Notes: generated by a model not told the origin, from the letters alone. Shown: positions 38,166-53,154, counted from the first letter of the stretch. The stretch is 64,000 bases of DNA from Drosophila persimilis (GCF_003286085.1 NW_020825289.1:17112001-17176000), one strand, 5' to 3'. Numbers and translations: made by a program.

Positions 38166-38229
38166 ATTAATGGGTGCTGCCACTAACGCCTTTTCGCCTT
38201 ATCGATAAGTCCGATAATCCGCCATTTTG
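38166..38229 (+). promoter_or_regulatory. Upstream bancal promoter with DRE
   Basis: TTATCGATAAG at 38199-38209 contains the DRE octamer TATCGATA (38200-38207), just upstream of a probable noncoding first exon with a good splice donor. No TATA box. Assignment to bl is from position and strand. Confidence 0.6.
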
Positions 38230-38419
38230 CAATTCATCGCTAACTTTGTGCATTTTTCCTCCCATTCTCGTGTGTTTTTCTGTACAATTGAATAATAATA
38301 TTTTCAGCCAGTGCTGAATAAACCAGATCGTGGTTAAATACATTTGTGTGCATTGCTTACCGGAACAACATTTGAATTGTAGCAACGCAAAAGCAGCTAC
38401 GACAAACCATCCCAGCTAG
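38230..38419 (+). other. Probable noncoding first exon of bancal
   Basis: The sequence after the DRE ends in the strong donor TAG|GTAAGTG at 38420. No long ORF. It would splice to the ATG exon beginning at 45892. The exon start is approximate. Confidence 0.5.
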
Positions 38420-41400
38420 GTAAGTGTATGCCTGGGGACGCGCTGGAAAACGGGAAAAAAGCGAATTTGCGGGCCAAATAAACGGGGTGAATGTGTGTGT
38501 GCAGTGTTGTGTTTTCCCGGATACATTTTCTGTGAAAAGTTTTGCCAATACACACAGTGAATGCCGATTTTTCTTCACTTTTCGCCGCCAGTGTCGTTGG
38601 ACCCCCCCCTCCCGTACGCAGCCCAGATCGTTCTTTTGGCTTCCCGTTTACATTTACAACCACCCGAGCACACCCAGACACTCGCATTCTTGTCCTCTCC
38701 CTTGCGCTCTCAGGCCGGCATTCGTTTGGCCCCAGGTACAGAGCCGTCGCCGACGCCGCCGCCGTTGTTGTTGCCGTTGTGTTGTCTCATCCGCTTCAGT
38801 CTCTTGTTTTGTTTTATTTTTCTCCACGCGCTTTTACCCACAAGGTGCGGGGGGAGGAGCGCCCGCTCAACCGCACATGCCGGCGCATATAATTTCATTA
38901 TAATTTATTTGTCTTTCTTTTTGCGGCAGAGATAAAATCAAAACAAAATAGTTTCGTTTGCTTCTCCCTCTGTCCCTCGTTCCCCGCTGATATTATTGCT
39001 CCGAAACAGCTCCCACGCTTCGCTGGAGCCGACAACAAGTCGAGTTCAACGTTCGGCCACTTACATATTAGGAAGAGGCCTAACCTATATTTTATTCATA
39101 GTTACGGTTGTTGTTGCTCCAGCATCTATCGACGAGTCGAACAGAGAGAGAGAGAGGGAGTTATCTGTGTGTGCTCCTATACATATGTATTGGCGTGCCG
39201 TGTGTTAATGAGCGAAACAAACCCATCTTCAACATGTGAGTGCAACCTGGGCACACCTCATTATTGCCCCTACCCCCCTTCAAAACTCTTCACCCACTGG
39301 CACTCTTAACTTTAGTCACAGCCTCCCTCCCTTTCCCACCAATTATGGGACTCGACTTTTGCTTTTGTTCTTGTTCTTGTTCTTTTGCTTCAACTTCGTT
39401 TCCAGTTCTGTGCGAAAAAATTCGCTTTTATTTGCCTTGTTTGGTGTGTTTGCTCCCGTGCACGTATGACGAGGATGGCATGTAGTGTCGGCATTCTTTT
39501 TTTTCGTATGAAGCAAACGCGTAGATATTTCCCAGCTATTTGCGCGCGTTCATTGACATTGAACTGAATTCTCTAGTAAATACTGAATTCCATTATGTTT
39601 TTTGCAGCTTATTGAGCGAGCTTTTGAGTGTTTGTCATCGTTGAATAAAAAACATGACAAGTAGGTATCCGCTCTATGCTTATGTTTGTTCTTATGCAAA
39701 AATGCCCACAAATTTATCTTCAGAGGGGTGTATCATCGGCCTATATTTTAGAACACACAGACGCACACACAGACGCACACACACACTCATATGCTTTCGC
39801 AATCGTTTTCTCTCTCCTTGTTTTTGCTGTTGTTGGTTTCCTCTTTGTGTGTTGTGTGCTCTCTTGTATATTCGTAAATAGGACCTAGAGATGTGATCTT
39901 CTCCCCCTCGTGCGTGCTCGTGTAAGCCTCTGCACGAACAGAAAAAAAAGCACTTGGAAGCCATACGTTTAATAAATCTTCTCTCTCATATATGTATGTC
40001 ATCGATTGGGTTACTATATCTATTATGTCAATTTATATAGCAAACTCCACTCAATCCATTGTGGCCTCTGGACTGGTAATTTTTCTCTATGCCTGCCCGT
40101 GCTCAACTCACGTCCATCTCTGGTGGAGGAGCGGAGCTCCTATATTTCATGTAAAATGTATGATGCTCGCCTTGTTTCCAATGCACTCAGCTGAGCATGG
40201 GAAAATGAAATAAATAACAAATAATACGGAGCTGGGATGCTGTCATTGTACCGCAATTCGTTGTCGGATGTTGGCCGCTTTGATGATTTCCCATATGACT
40301 ATCGTTCCAGTTCCATTCCCATTCCCATTCCAGATAGTTCAAATGTCGGTTCCCTTTGCCCGCATTTAAATATATCTAATAAGTATCTATTGGGTTTATG
40401 TATGCACAATATGGGGGTACATAGCGAAAGAAATACGAACATTTTAGTCAACTTCGATTGTAATCGCTCTTCTCTTCTCTTTCCCTACTTCTTGGGGGCC
40501 TCTTCAGGCCAATTCCCATTCGCAATCACAATCGAAAAACATGTTCCACACAATGAATATTTTTGATAGCTTTTGTCTTCTCGAATGACGAATGAAAAAA
40601 CAAAACAGCGCAAATGTTTTTTGTTATTTTTTTTTGTTGTATGCAAATCGTAAAATAATACTTGAAACACGTTTCCCCTCACCCCTTACTCCCGTCAACG
40701 AACGAGTTTTATTGATTTTGAAGCCTTGACTGGTGTGGTATTTCTATTTCTGCTGCACAATGATTCTTGGATTTCCAATTAATTAGCTAAAGATGAATGG
40801 CTCAAGATGCAGTTGATAGTTGATAAAGGTAAGGGTAAGGTACAAGGAACGAAAGGGAGGAAGGATTGTGTGAGTAGGAGGAGGAGGAGGAAGCAAAGTA
40901 CCTCTCAATCGAAGTCTTTTAATAATTCAACAAATTTTGGGGCGGAGACAAGGAGAGCTGGCAGCCAAAGACAAGTTTTACTGTAGCTCTCCGTGAAAGT
41001 TGGGACAGGACAGGACAGGTTAGAGCGGGACAGGAAGACGGCACACGCCATAAGCACATTAGTTATTAGCGCAGGGACCAGCAGGGACCCCCACCTACAA
41101 CTACTATCCTCCAACTACACACCCCCGTCTAAAGAGACACACGCGATGTCGATGGCTGGCGCTGGTGCTGGCTCCCGACTTGGCTCGCTAAGCACGCTGA
41201 CATGTCCATAAAAGCCTTGAAGTGGACAGCACATGAACATTCACATACACACACAGATACAGGGCTGAAAGGGGGCGACTATCTATTTTTCTAGCGCGGA
41301 CGATGAGAATTGTCAATTGTATGCATTTCCGCTTTTGCCCTGCTTCTTTGCTCCACTTTCTGGGTGGGGGTGGGTTATATTGTGTTGTTGTTGGCCATGG

Positions 41401-41961
41401 CGTCCATTAGCTGTTTTTCCGCTAAATTATAGAGTTGGAACGCATATACCCACCGCCCAATTACGCTGGCAAAAAAAAAAGGAAATGTGACGGGGTTTCG
41501 GCGGAGGTGGACAGAAAAGGGATAGCCATGGATACACATACGTAAAAAAAAAAATGACAGAGATGACAACGTGATACAACACGCGACGACGGATAGAAAG
41601 GAATGGACTTTACTGATGCCCACACACACCAGTATTAGTAATAAACAACAGTAATAGTAGTATACGAGATTCTATTCCGATTTCAAAAAAAATATTTAGT
41701 AGCCAGGCTGAATATTCAAAATTATAGTATACAGACAATAATCGGACACAGTATCTTCCCTTAGTGTCCAATATACATATGTAAGTAACTACATTTGATC
41801 TTACCAGATTTCTATAGCTGCATCTGTAAGCCGGTAAGCCTGGAATGCTGGTCACAACATTTATCACGATAATACACGCGAATCACGTGCTCATCTCTAA
41901 TGCTTGGAAAAGAGCAGGCACCGTAGGAAAAGCATAAGAGCGCCGGGAACATGGGTGCGTG

Positions 41962-41963
<2 letters not shown>

Positions 41964-42007
<44 letters not shown>
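41964..42007. repeat. (TG)22 microsatellite
   Basis: Uninterrupted dinucleotide run in the bl 5' intron. Confidence 0.95.
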
Positions 42008-42008
<1 letters not shown>

Positions 42009-44327
42009 CCCGACTCCTTTTGCTCTTTGGTGGGCAGCGCCGAACCGCGTTTTCATGTGGTTCGCCACGTCTCGCTGGACATGTGATCCCCTTTCGCTCT
42101 CTCCCTCTGCTCTCCCTCTCTCTACATTTATTTTGTTCTTGTTTTTCTTTTGTTTTGTGGTCCTGTATGTTTGCACGTGTGTGCGTGTGTGGAGGGCCCG
42201 GGGGGCATGTACACGAGTATTGTATAAAAAAAAAGTTTCAAGCGCGTTCGCCTGGTGGACGAACAGCTTAAATTATTGTCCTTATTGCATTTGTTGTTGT
42301 TTTTGTAGGGTGGGGGAGGGGCAGTACGAACCGTTGGATGGTGGGCGGTGGGTGGTGGGACGGCGGCGTGTGCGCTGTCAAAGGCTATTTGAACAGGATG
42401 TGGACAGCAATCAAATGATTTTCACATAATTGCTTACCTGTCATTTGTGTCACTTTCAGGAATTCCAAGGCCTCGCTTCACTCTCCTACTCTCTTGTGCC
42501 TGCTCCTGGGGACCTGCTCCTGGGAAGCTGTGTTTACGTTCGCTAAGAGAGCATTTCCCACACTGACCGCTAAATGCAATCAGTGCGGGGCATCAGAGGT
42601 GCTTGCAAAGGGGAAGCAATCTTCTGCCCACTTCCGCACTTGCAGACACAAAGTTTCTAGTGCCCTTTTGACCTGTGCCTGTGCCTGTGCCTGCGACGGT
42701 GCCTGGGCCTGGGCCCCGGTATCGGTCTCGTCCTGAGGCCATTGAAATTGTCCCTATAATTAGATCTCTGAGCTCCTGGGAACGGCTGTTCAAACTCTCA
42801 GAGTTTCATTAGGCTGCTTGCGGGGATGGGACTTGCGTCTGCCGAGGATGGTCTTATGGGTGGCACATGGAACGGATGGACTCTGGGTTCTTTCCCTTTG
42901 ACGAGCTACTGTTCGTCGATTTTGCAGCAATTACTTGAATAATGCATTTACAGTACACTGGGAATAAGGACCCGTATCGTATGCTCCTGCGAAACGAGAA
43001 CTGTCCTCGCACCGACCGCAGAATGCAATCAGTGCAGCACCGCAGGGGCCCACCAAGGTGCTGGAAAGTGCGGCCAATCTTCTGGACAATCTTCGCTCTC
43101 AGAAACAACAGTTGAATTCGCTTTTTCGCTCAGTGCAGCTTGCAGTCTAATGACCGCCTCATCCAACCACATCCACATCCATATTCTACTCGTAGATAGA
43201 ACACAGACCCCCTAATGATATTTGTCCAGGTCAGCGCAATTTGTTGCATTTCACAGGCATTTAGCCGAGGAACCCAGCACCGAGGGGCGCAGGGACATGT
43301 ATTGGACTCTATCAATAGTTAAACGCTTTGATATCTTAGAAAAACGGTTAGGACCGACCTGCCTTCCACTGCTCCGACGACGACGACGACGACGACGACA
43401 ACTACTCCTCCTGGTGCCTGCCATCTAAAATATGCATAATGGGAAAACATCAGCTGAAGTTTCATCTAAAATTCAAAGAAAACTGCACGAAGGCTGCAGT
43501 TCTTTACCTTCTGCTCCTCCAAAAGGGAGTCCACTATCCACTATTTATTCCCCCCCTCGGCCACTCCTCCGGTTATTAGTCTAATGCCAAACTGTAAATT
43601 CATTACGCAGTCCCATGTACATGCACACATGCATATAGACAATTTCTATATAATATATAATGTACAAAGTTTTGAGCGTAGGTGGAGCAATGGGAGTTCT
43701 TGTACAGGGTGACCTACCAGGACACAAACAAAAATGTTCCCATAGAAAAATGTCCAGAAGTCACCGGGTCCCTAATACCACAGATAATCTGCTCTTACTT
43801 ACCCACTCTCTAGGGTTCAGAGAAAGAGAAATTGTGGTACTTTTGATCCCTCTGCAACTCTCCATGAATAAGTTTTTTAATTAAGTAAATGTTAAATGAA
43901 TATCGTGGGGAAATTCTGTATGTAATACATACAAGGTACTATGTGTTCTTATATAAAGAATCTATACTCTGCTCCACATATGTGTTCCAAACCGAAATGC
44001 ACTTCCTCCCCCACAAATATCGCTGTATGTACACGAGTCCCATACATTCTTCGATACGTTTCGTACATAGGGAAGGAATAGTCTATTCTATATATTCGGT
44101 ATTCTGTATTCCCCTATAGAACGATTTGTGTTATGGTCAGTCCAGTACAATTATCCCGGTTGCCTAGCATCCGGTACGCCATAGGCGGGCACTTACCCTT
44201 TTTGAGGTATTGTCACTTGGTACATTTGTACGAATTCTATTGGTCGGCGATTTCCGCTGTCATATATCCGATCCCCAATAGCTGCCGATTGGCCAGCCCC
44301 CAGGATGCCATACCGAAGGATTTTTCG

Positions 44328-44366
44328 TATAAATAGCACCCGTTCTGGTGTCTACTATTCATTAGT
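44328..44366 (+). promoter_or_regulatory. TATA/Inr core promoter inside the bl 5' intron
   Basis: TATAAATAG at 44328-44336 is followed 33 nt later by an initiator-like TTCATT with its A at 44361. Downstream GACTCACAAGCGG resembles a weak MTE region. A donor-like AAG|GTAATT follows at 44588, so an exon of ~227 nt is possible. It could be an alternative bl start or a separate noncoding transcript. Confidence 0.5.
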
Positions 44367-45902
44367 TTTTCTACAGGACTCACAAGCGGTGCTCTTTGCT
44401 CCTCTGCTCTCCTTTGAAATCGTCTGGATGATAGACGAGTCTTAGTATTATGTAACTGTCGAGTGGAAAAGTTTGAAAAGTCAGTGAAATGTGACGGGAA
44501 GTCTGTGAGATGTACCCGAATAAAAGCATACGAATATTCAAGTGATTCATTGTGATATTTGTTTGAAAAGCAAAAAAGAAAAAGAAGGTAATTCTGTGAA
44601 GGACTACAAGATCATTCTATAAGCATAAGAGAGTGCCCCCGCCACGAGACGTGCTCTTCGTTTTCTCAGTTTTCTTAGTTTTTCCAACAATATTCTATTT
44701 GATGAATAATAATAATCGCATCTCAAAAGTGGACCCTTTCCCCAAGCTCTTCCCACACATCTAACACCTCTGCAGTACTTTTGTAGTACAGTCTCGCTCA
44801 ACAAATTCCAATTTCAATTTCAAGCTGAGTCACTCGGGGGGCACTCGACGAATTCGTTTAATCTTCCATTGCCTCAACCGCCGCTTTGGCCATTGTTATA
44901 CCAATATCCGACAGATTTTTGACAACTTAACAGCAGCAGCAGCTTGGACAATTGATGTTTTGACATGTGGAAACTCCATAAAAAAAAACAATACCAACAG
45001 AAAAGAGAGAGCTGAGCCATGTAGAGGGCGACATTTCAAATACCCTTGAAGCAGGTTTATTTTACAATTCTGAAATACAGATAAATGTAGTAGAAAAAGA
45101 TGGATATGCAGAGGTTTAGATGCTAGAGCTGTACAGATTGACGGCTAGACGGAATTATAGATGAAATGGCAAATATATTTACCTATCTAATAGATTGAAA
45201 TAGAATAGACTGAAAGTCCGCTGCTATAAGGGTATACAAAGGCCTAAAGTGCTAAAAAAATTTTGTGTGGGCAGCCGAGAGTCCACCGACAAAGCCCCCG
45301 ACAAATAGTTGGATCAAAGTCTCAGCCTCTTGGCGTTTTTTTATGTAAATGAATAATTTCTCGTTAAATATTGTATAATTGTATATTCCACACGTTTGCT
45401 CTCAATTATGCAAGCAGAACGTGGCAGTGGCAGTGGCTGTGGCAGCCGTATGAGTATTGTATAAATAGAGTTCTGTTTGAGCGTTGGCTGTCTGGCATTT
45501 CCGCCATTTGTGTTTCGAGGAGGAGGAGGAGGGGTGGGGGAGCCCGTGGCTTGTGGCATAGGGCGTAGATGCAACCCAGCGTCGGCTCACGAATGGATCT
45601 CGGTCATGTGGAGCTGCAGCTGCAGCTGTGGCTCTGGAATCGGATCCAAGCAGAGCTTGAATTGAATTGTTATTTAATTGCACACACACTCACCTGACGC
45701 CTGACGCCTGAGACCATCTGTGACTCTGATCGGCCCACATCGATTTATTTGTCGCTGCCGATCCGATCCGATCCGCTCCGCACTGTCTGTCAGTTCGACT
45801 CCGAGCGACCAGAGATCAGCACAGTAACTGAGCTGCAAACCATTAAAAATATATAATCGAATTCCATTTTCGGATCTTGTACATTTTGCAGAGAGAATAA
45901 GA

Positions 45903-46716
45903 ATGAAGCGTGAAATGAACGATGCAGGAGACGGACCACAGGACCAGAAGCGCAACCGCCGCAATGAGGACACCGTGCGCATACTAATCCCAAGCAGTGT
46001 AAGTATGCTAAAACAGTGCTTGGAGAGTGCCTGGGATCCTTGGAGAGCCTTTGCTATTCAAACTCCTCTCTCGCCCTCGTTCTCGCTCTTTATGTTTCCT
46101 TCTATTTGACAGATCGCTGGCGCTGTGATTGGCAAGGGAGGACAGCACATCCAGAAGATGAGGACTCAGGTACTATATGAAATCACCCACCCACCAACCC
46201 ACGACAATCACTCAAAAAACCAAAAAGAAAAGAAAACGAACAAAATCAAAGAAAAGAAAAGAAAAAAAAGAACAAAAATCTGCATAACAATCACAATTGA
46301 AGCGTCTAGTATTATTTACAAGTACATTTATAATTTGTTTTTTGCACCACAAAAATTAGAAAGTTGAAGGCAAATCGAAACCCAATCGAGATTCCATCCC
46401 AAAAGCGTCTGTCTCTCTGTCTCTGTCATCGTTTGTGTCTCTCTCTCCTGCGAACTCTCTGTCACTGTCTCTCTATCTCGCATCCTGTCTCTACCACCCC
46501 CACAACCCCAACCCCCGCTCGGAACTTCAGAAACGAGAGCTCCAATCCAAATCCAATCCGAACCGAAGCGAGGCGAACCAAGAACCAAACCAAAACCGAA
46601 CCAAATCTTGTCTTCTGTGCCGGTCTGGTCTGCCCTTCCATACCCCTACCACCACCACCCCCACCACTCTTTCCCTCTCTATCTCTCTTTCTGTCTCTGT
46701 AAGCGGATCCTGCCAG

Positions 46717-46748
<32 letters not shown>

Positions 46749-47146
46749 CAGCAGCGAGGAATCGAAATAAGATTAAACACGCTTCTCACTTACTAACGGG
46801 TGTCTGCCACTCAGCTTAACTCTCTCTCTATCGTCTCTACCGTCTATATTGTCTCTGGTTTCTTCTTATTTATCGTTTCGTTTCTCAAAAAGGATGTTCC
46901 AATCTAAGATAAGAAATGTGTGTAATCCCAGAAACATCTGAATCCGAAATGTAATATACTACAGGCGCTTTTTTTTTGTTTTTAAATGAAACTTGGAGAA
47001 ATATCCCCCCTTTTTTTTGGTGAACTATAAGTTAAATAGGAACAAGAACTACAACAACAACAAAAAAAAAAGAAACATCTACAACAACAAACAATAAAAC
47101 CGATAGATTTACACGCTAATTAACCTTTTAACTAAATGAACAATTT

Positions 47147-47180
<34 letters not shown>

Positions 47181-50100
47181 CTCTCTTCTTGCGTACACCC
47201 CATATATGTAACAAATTGTTTGAAACAAAAAAAAAATATATATATAAAAAATATAATAATTCGTCGGTTCGCACGCCCAACAAAATCTTCAACCGATCCG
47301 ACCAAAAACAATCGCCCGAACCGCCCGCCCGCACCGTCACTCTGCACCGCTGGTCTCCATGGTCTCTGGTCTATGTCCCACCCGGGTACTGGGTAACCGA
47401 TCGATCTGAATCTGAATCTGAATCCCGAATCTAAATCTGTATCTGAATCTGAATCTGAACTGGCCCGATGATACCAAATACCAATACCAAATACCAAATG
47501 CCGAATCGATATAATCTGATATCTGAACATCCATGTATAAATGATGTATATGCATATGTCTATGAACCCATATTCCCATATATGTACGATACGTTTGTAT
47601 CTGTGTGGATGCTTGGGCCCTGTCCCTTCTCCTTGCGATGTACCTGGTCTATATGTATGTCTCTATGGCGTGAACAAACGGCGTATCAATCAACCAAATG
47701 TAAAAAATATATACTTATATGTATATTACGCCCATCGACCGAATGACCGCCTGTCTGCCCGCCCGCCCATCGACCGACCGACCGTCTGCCCGCCCGCCCA
47801 TCGACCGACCGCCTGTCTGCCCGACCGCCCGCCCGCCCGCCTGCCTGACATAACGCCCGACCGCCCATCCGCCCGTGTCTTCGATATATATATGTGTATG
47901 TGTGCGCGTCTGTGTGGCACAAACAGTACAAAGCAGCTGTGTCTGTCGACGATTCCCAAGGCCCCGAACGGTAAACCACATACAAATCTTTAACCTTACC
48001 AATAATTAGATACTATATAATCTGCATCTCTCCTGTACAAGCCATATTGAAATTGAATTGACGAGAACCGAGCTGAAACCGAACCCGAAACCGAAACCCA
48101 ATCGAGTTTAAGCTCTTGTCAGCCCTAGCCTTAGCCTTAGCCCATACATATTGCATAGATCTACATATATCTTTGTCTTTGTCTTTGTCCTGTATGCGCT
48201 ATATCCAAATATTTATCCAAATATTGTGTGTTGTATCCTCCCATGCCTTTACGTATGCCAGGCGCACAGTATCCACAGTATATCCAGTATCCAGTTTGTG
48301 TAGTTTGTGATGCCCAGAAGGTCGCCTTCTTAGCCCGAATCTAACTTGATCTCGCTCTCGCTAAAAACCTAATCCTAATCGCATACTAATCCACAATGCA
48401 CCCCGTACCATGTGCCATATTTAACCCAATCCATTCCCAAATGCACGGCCTGAGCTTAAACTCTGAAGGAACCGAGAATCGAAAGGTCTGAGATCCTGAG
48501 ATCCTGGGATCATCCATTTGCCGACATCCCAAGTCCCCCAGCAAGCGTCTTGTGTGTCCTTGTGGTGGTATTACTCGTACTTTGTGATATATGATATAAC
48601 ATGGAATGGCACTTGGGAGGGAATCTCCATATCTCTCCCTCTTGTTCTCTATCTATTTTATCACCGATTCTCTATCTGGCAAAGTTTGTTCTCTAGTTCT
48701 CCCAACATTAAAGAAGGCCATTTTTAGACCTGAATTAATATCTAGTTTATCTGCAATTCTAATATGTGTTTTTCCCCTCACTTTTCTCTCTCTCTCTCTT
48801 TCTCTCTTTTTTTTCTATCCACTTAACATCCTCTAAAAATCTCTATGCACGCCTAACTGCTCGCTCAACACCGAAAACAGGACCATCCAAATCTCGGCGG
48901 ATATCGAGGCTACTCTGGAGATAATCACCGAAATGCTAAAATACTTTGAAGAGGTAAGTGGCGCGGCGCAAGTGTAACGTGATATGATTCTCCCAAATGA
49001 TAACTCGATTTTATCCTTTCCTCGCATCCAGCGCGATGAGGACTTTGATGTGCGCCTATTGATCCATCAGAGCTTGGCCGGCTGCGTTATAGGCAAAGGT
49101 GGACAGAAGATCAAGGAGATACGCGATGTGAGTAAATGCAAACAAATTCCATTCCGATTCCGTACCGTCGCGGTGTAGCTGGGCTCCTCTGAAAACAGAG
49201 TAGACACAGATCGGTGGCAATGGGAGGCAGAGTAGCTGCCTTGTAAATGGGAATGTTCTTGCTCCCTGTTGTTCCCATTGCTTCGAAATGTATTCTTTTG
49301 CCCGAGAATGCAAAAACAAAATAAATGCTCGTCGTCCTCGAGATTGGGACCGATGCTCGGCAAAACAAAATACATTTCGTGTTCGTGATGTGGCGCACAT
49401 TTTTGTATAACGTTTTGAATGTTTTTGCTGATAACATATTTAGTTGAAAAATATTTCCGCTATTCTGCTTTTTGAGTCCCCGCAGATGTCTGTCCGCGGT
49501 GCGTGTCTTTTGTTTGCCTGTTATCCCCCATCGCCATACCCATGCCGAGTGTCCTGCGGTCAAGGGACATCGCTGGCCAACCATGACGCTCGCATGAAGT
49601 CTAACATAATTGGGCTTATAACTATTATGCTATGCCTGAGGACGAGATGGAGGAGGAGGATGAGGAGGAGTGTCATTCAGGCTATCTGATACGTGGGAAT
49701 ATTTGACATGTTTTTGACGTTCCTAGCAGCGGAGGGAGGCGGCGACGGCGAGAGTGCCACGTGAAGTTGAAACCCGTCAACATAACTTTGCGCTTGGCTA
49801 AATCGAAAACTTTGTACGAGGACTAAATTCCTGCTGCCTGTCGCCTGCTGGCTGCTGCCTGCTGCTCCTCGTGCAGGTCTCTGTTTGCGACAGGAGAATG
49901 CATCTCCATCGATGCTGTTAGGGAATCGATCGAATGGATAGCAATACGAGGGCAAGAGTCTGTGTGAATGCTCATGCAGCGGAGGAGGAATCTGTTGCTG
50001 ACGTCTCCTGCTACAACTCTTGCATAACACACTTGTCACTGCTGCTTTATTGAAGCTGAAGCTCGAGCTTCGTCTAGTGCATTCAGAACGGCTGACACGT

Positions 50101-50498
50101 GAGGTTGGGTCGGCATGTGGCAAGAGGCAGGAGGTAGGAGGCAGCACGTCAAACGCTTTGCAATTGCGCAATTCGCAAGTTCAAAATAATCAGAAATGTC
50201 TCGCCTATCAGAGGTGCTGCTGCGTTCAATTAGGATACGAGGTGCAGTTAAGTGGAACGCATGTCCTTCCAGGCGTAGTAGCTGAATCAGCAGCAGCAGG
50301 TGGAGCTGGCAGGGTGCTCATTAATTAGCGACAAGTGGGTCTGCATTTTAATTGGAATGTCCTGCGCGCTTTTCTGGCTCTGCTCCGCTTTACTTTGCTT
50401 TGCTTTGTTTCCCCCTTCCGCCAGCTCTGAATATAATATCGCACACTTATTCTCCCCCTGAAGCCGTCCCAAATGCTCCTCATGCATATTCATATTTC

Positions 50499-50536
<38 letters not shown>

Positions 50537-53154
50537 ACTACTTCTATGGAGGTCAACAAGTCCACGGCAGCAGGCAGAAAGGAGCTTCCTCCTGAGACTC
50601 GTACTCCTTCCCTTTATTATGGGTTTCTTATACGTGTAGCATCCTTGCAGCTGTCGTCGTCTGAGATACTGCTTTGATGGCCACAGCAGATGATGATGAT
50701 CAGCCTCCAGCAGCAGCAGCAACAGCCACAGCATCGGCATCAGCATCCGTGGGGCAGCATCAGCATCTTCAACTGTGTCTGCCTCAAAGCATGTGTTTGT
50801 CGTTTATACATTTGTACCTTTTCTTTAGTCTGTGCTGAAAAGGAAGTCGTCCTCGTTTCCATCTTCATTGTTGCGGCAAGAACAACGGCAGGAGCAGCAG
50901 CAGCAAGAGCAACAACAGCAAGGCCTGGCCTGGCCAGCAGCTGTTTCCATTCAGTCAGCCATTCGGCCTCCCCCCATTCTCCCTTAGTCTTCTGTCTTCT
51001 GCCATTTCCCGCTCTGACTTTCTGTCTTTGGCCGCAGCAAAGCCGGTTTACGTTCGGGTCTCCCTTTGCCAAGGGAGTACCCAGCCTGAGGTTAAAGTAA
51101 TTGCTTACTTCTGGCTTCTAATACGTCTTTGGAGGAGTCTATTCCAGATTATTTTTAATACACATTTCCCCCGGACTTGCAGAACGCCAGATCTGTCGCA
51201 TTATCCGGACATGTGTTCCCCTATAGTGCGTCGATATCTACTGCGTGCCTAGAGAGCTCAGTCGTCAGGTTTCATGCCTGTGTGCCGTGTGCCGTGTGCC
51301 CCCCCATTAAAATGTTGTCCTGTGCCAAGGAGGCAGCCGGCAAGGAGCGGGGGAAGATGGCATCTGCCACGGCAGCGGCAGTAATAATGAGCGACAGCTG
51401 CTTCTACTACGACTCCACACACAGACGACTGATCCTGCAGCCGTCATCCTTTGTGCGTCTGTCTGTAAATCCAGAAATGCCCTAAAATGCATTCGAGGAT
51501 TGAACGTGCCTTTGGGCCTCGTCTGGCTTTGTTCCTGCGCTCTTCTTTCTCTCTGCTTGCCGCTTGCCGCCTGCCCCCTGAGGCTTACATTTGTTGCACG
51601 CTGTTCGCCTTAATGAATGCCAAACAGGTGCTACGCACACTCTTACGTATACTTATAAGAAGCAAACAAAAAAATACTATTTGAAGTTGGTAAAATTACC
51701 TTTTAGTGGAGTAGAGGGGCAAAACTAGAAAATATATTGATGAAAGGGCGGAGAATGCAACTAAAACATCTCGTATATACTAAATATAAAAAGGAAAAAT
51801 GGATAGTTGAATAGTTTGGCTGAAAGACAAGCCAATACAGCTATCTGAATGCGAAGTTTTATAGGTTTCATAGGTTCCCATAAATTAAAACGTTCTACAC
51901 AGTTCTGAGCCGAGAAAAAAGCCCACTTCACTGGACAAATTTCGTCCTGGCATCAACATCTGGGCGGTCTGTGGCTGCTGAAGTTTTGTGATTATCATTT
52001 GGTTATAGCAGGGGAAGTTGTATCGTTGTATCAATATCCGGTTTATTTTCCGATGGCATCAAATTATTTTGGAGGTCCTACACACTTCCGCCTTGTTTGT
52101 GGCATCCTTCCTCATTCTGCTCTCTCCTTCAGCCACTTGAAGAGGACGAGTGTTATACGGAACATACATCCGTAATTGATACACCACTGGACAACTGTAC
52201 TCCAGTTTTGCTACTCATCTGTGTGTTTGTGTGTGTGCGTGTGTCTGTAAAACAGTTTTGGCCACAAAAATGGTATCTGTTTTTCATTTAAAGTCGACAA
52301 CTTTTGGCATATTTGTGTGGCTGTTTTGCACTGCTATCGTCGTGTCCGCAGCTGTTGGTAAAAGTTTTTTTAATTGCTGCCGTCGTAATTGAATTTTGAT
52401 TGCATTTTGCTGGGAGAGATGCGTCTCCCCCTCTCCCCCCACCACCACGGCGTTCTTGGGATGATCTCTCCCCCCCTCTCCTCTCATTATTCTTCTTCCT
52501 CTGCTGCTGCTGGGGGGATCTAAGGCGCCTTGGTAATCCCCTATAATCTTTTAATGGAGCACCATCGATGCATACATGAATCACTTAAAGATTTTGCATA
52601 TCAATTGAATGCGATTTTTGTTGTTAATGATGCTGCCCCCCTGCCCGCTCTTTGCCCCTTGAGTAGTTGCCTGTGGGTGTATGTGTGTGTAGAACTATGT
52701 AAAGTTGTTGTTTGATTATGCCCAAAACATTTACTTTCAGTTTTTTATTTGTTGTCCCCCTCATCTGCGCCTGCGCACACAGCACAACAAAAGCAAAAGC
52801 AAAAAATAAACGAAAACATTTAAGTGAGGCGAAATGAAAAATACACCGGTTCCGTTTGCTGCCAGCGAGAGCAGAGCAGAGCAGAGCGGCAGCGAAGAGC
52901 GTCGGCGGCTGCCGATGAAGAGCAAGAGCAGAAGTAGGAGCACAAGCAGCAGCAGCAGCAGCAGCTGCCGCACACAGCAGCCTGCGTATCCTTTTTGGGC
53001 CTGACATGACTGACACACACAAACAGACACAAATACATGCTAACACACGAACATCGGAAGACGAAGAAGAGACGCACATGCTGTTGCCTGCCTGCCTTTC
53101 TGTATGTGCTTCCATTTTTTTTTTCTCTTTCCCATTCTCTCTCCCGCTCTCCCG

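Larger units (their letters stand above)
38420..45891 (+). other. bancal 5' intron, 7.5 kb
   Basis: No nested protein gene is recognised. It holds a (TG)22 tract at 41964-42007, GAGA repeats near 39143-39160, a TATA/Inr core promoter at 44328 with a possible exon to 44587, and a small repeat relative (GGGTATACAAAGGCCT) near 45230. Confidence 0.55.
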
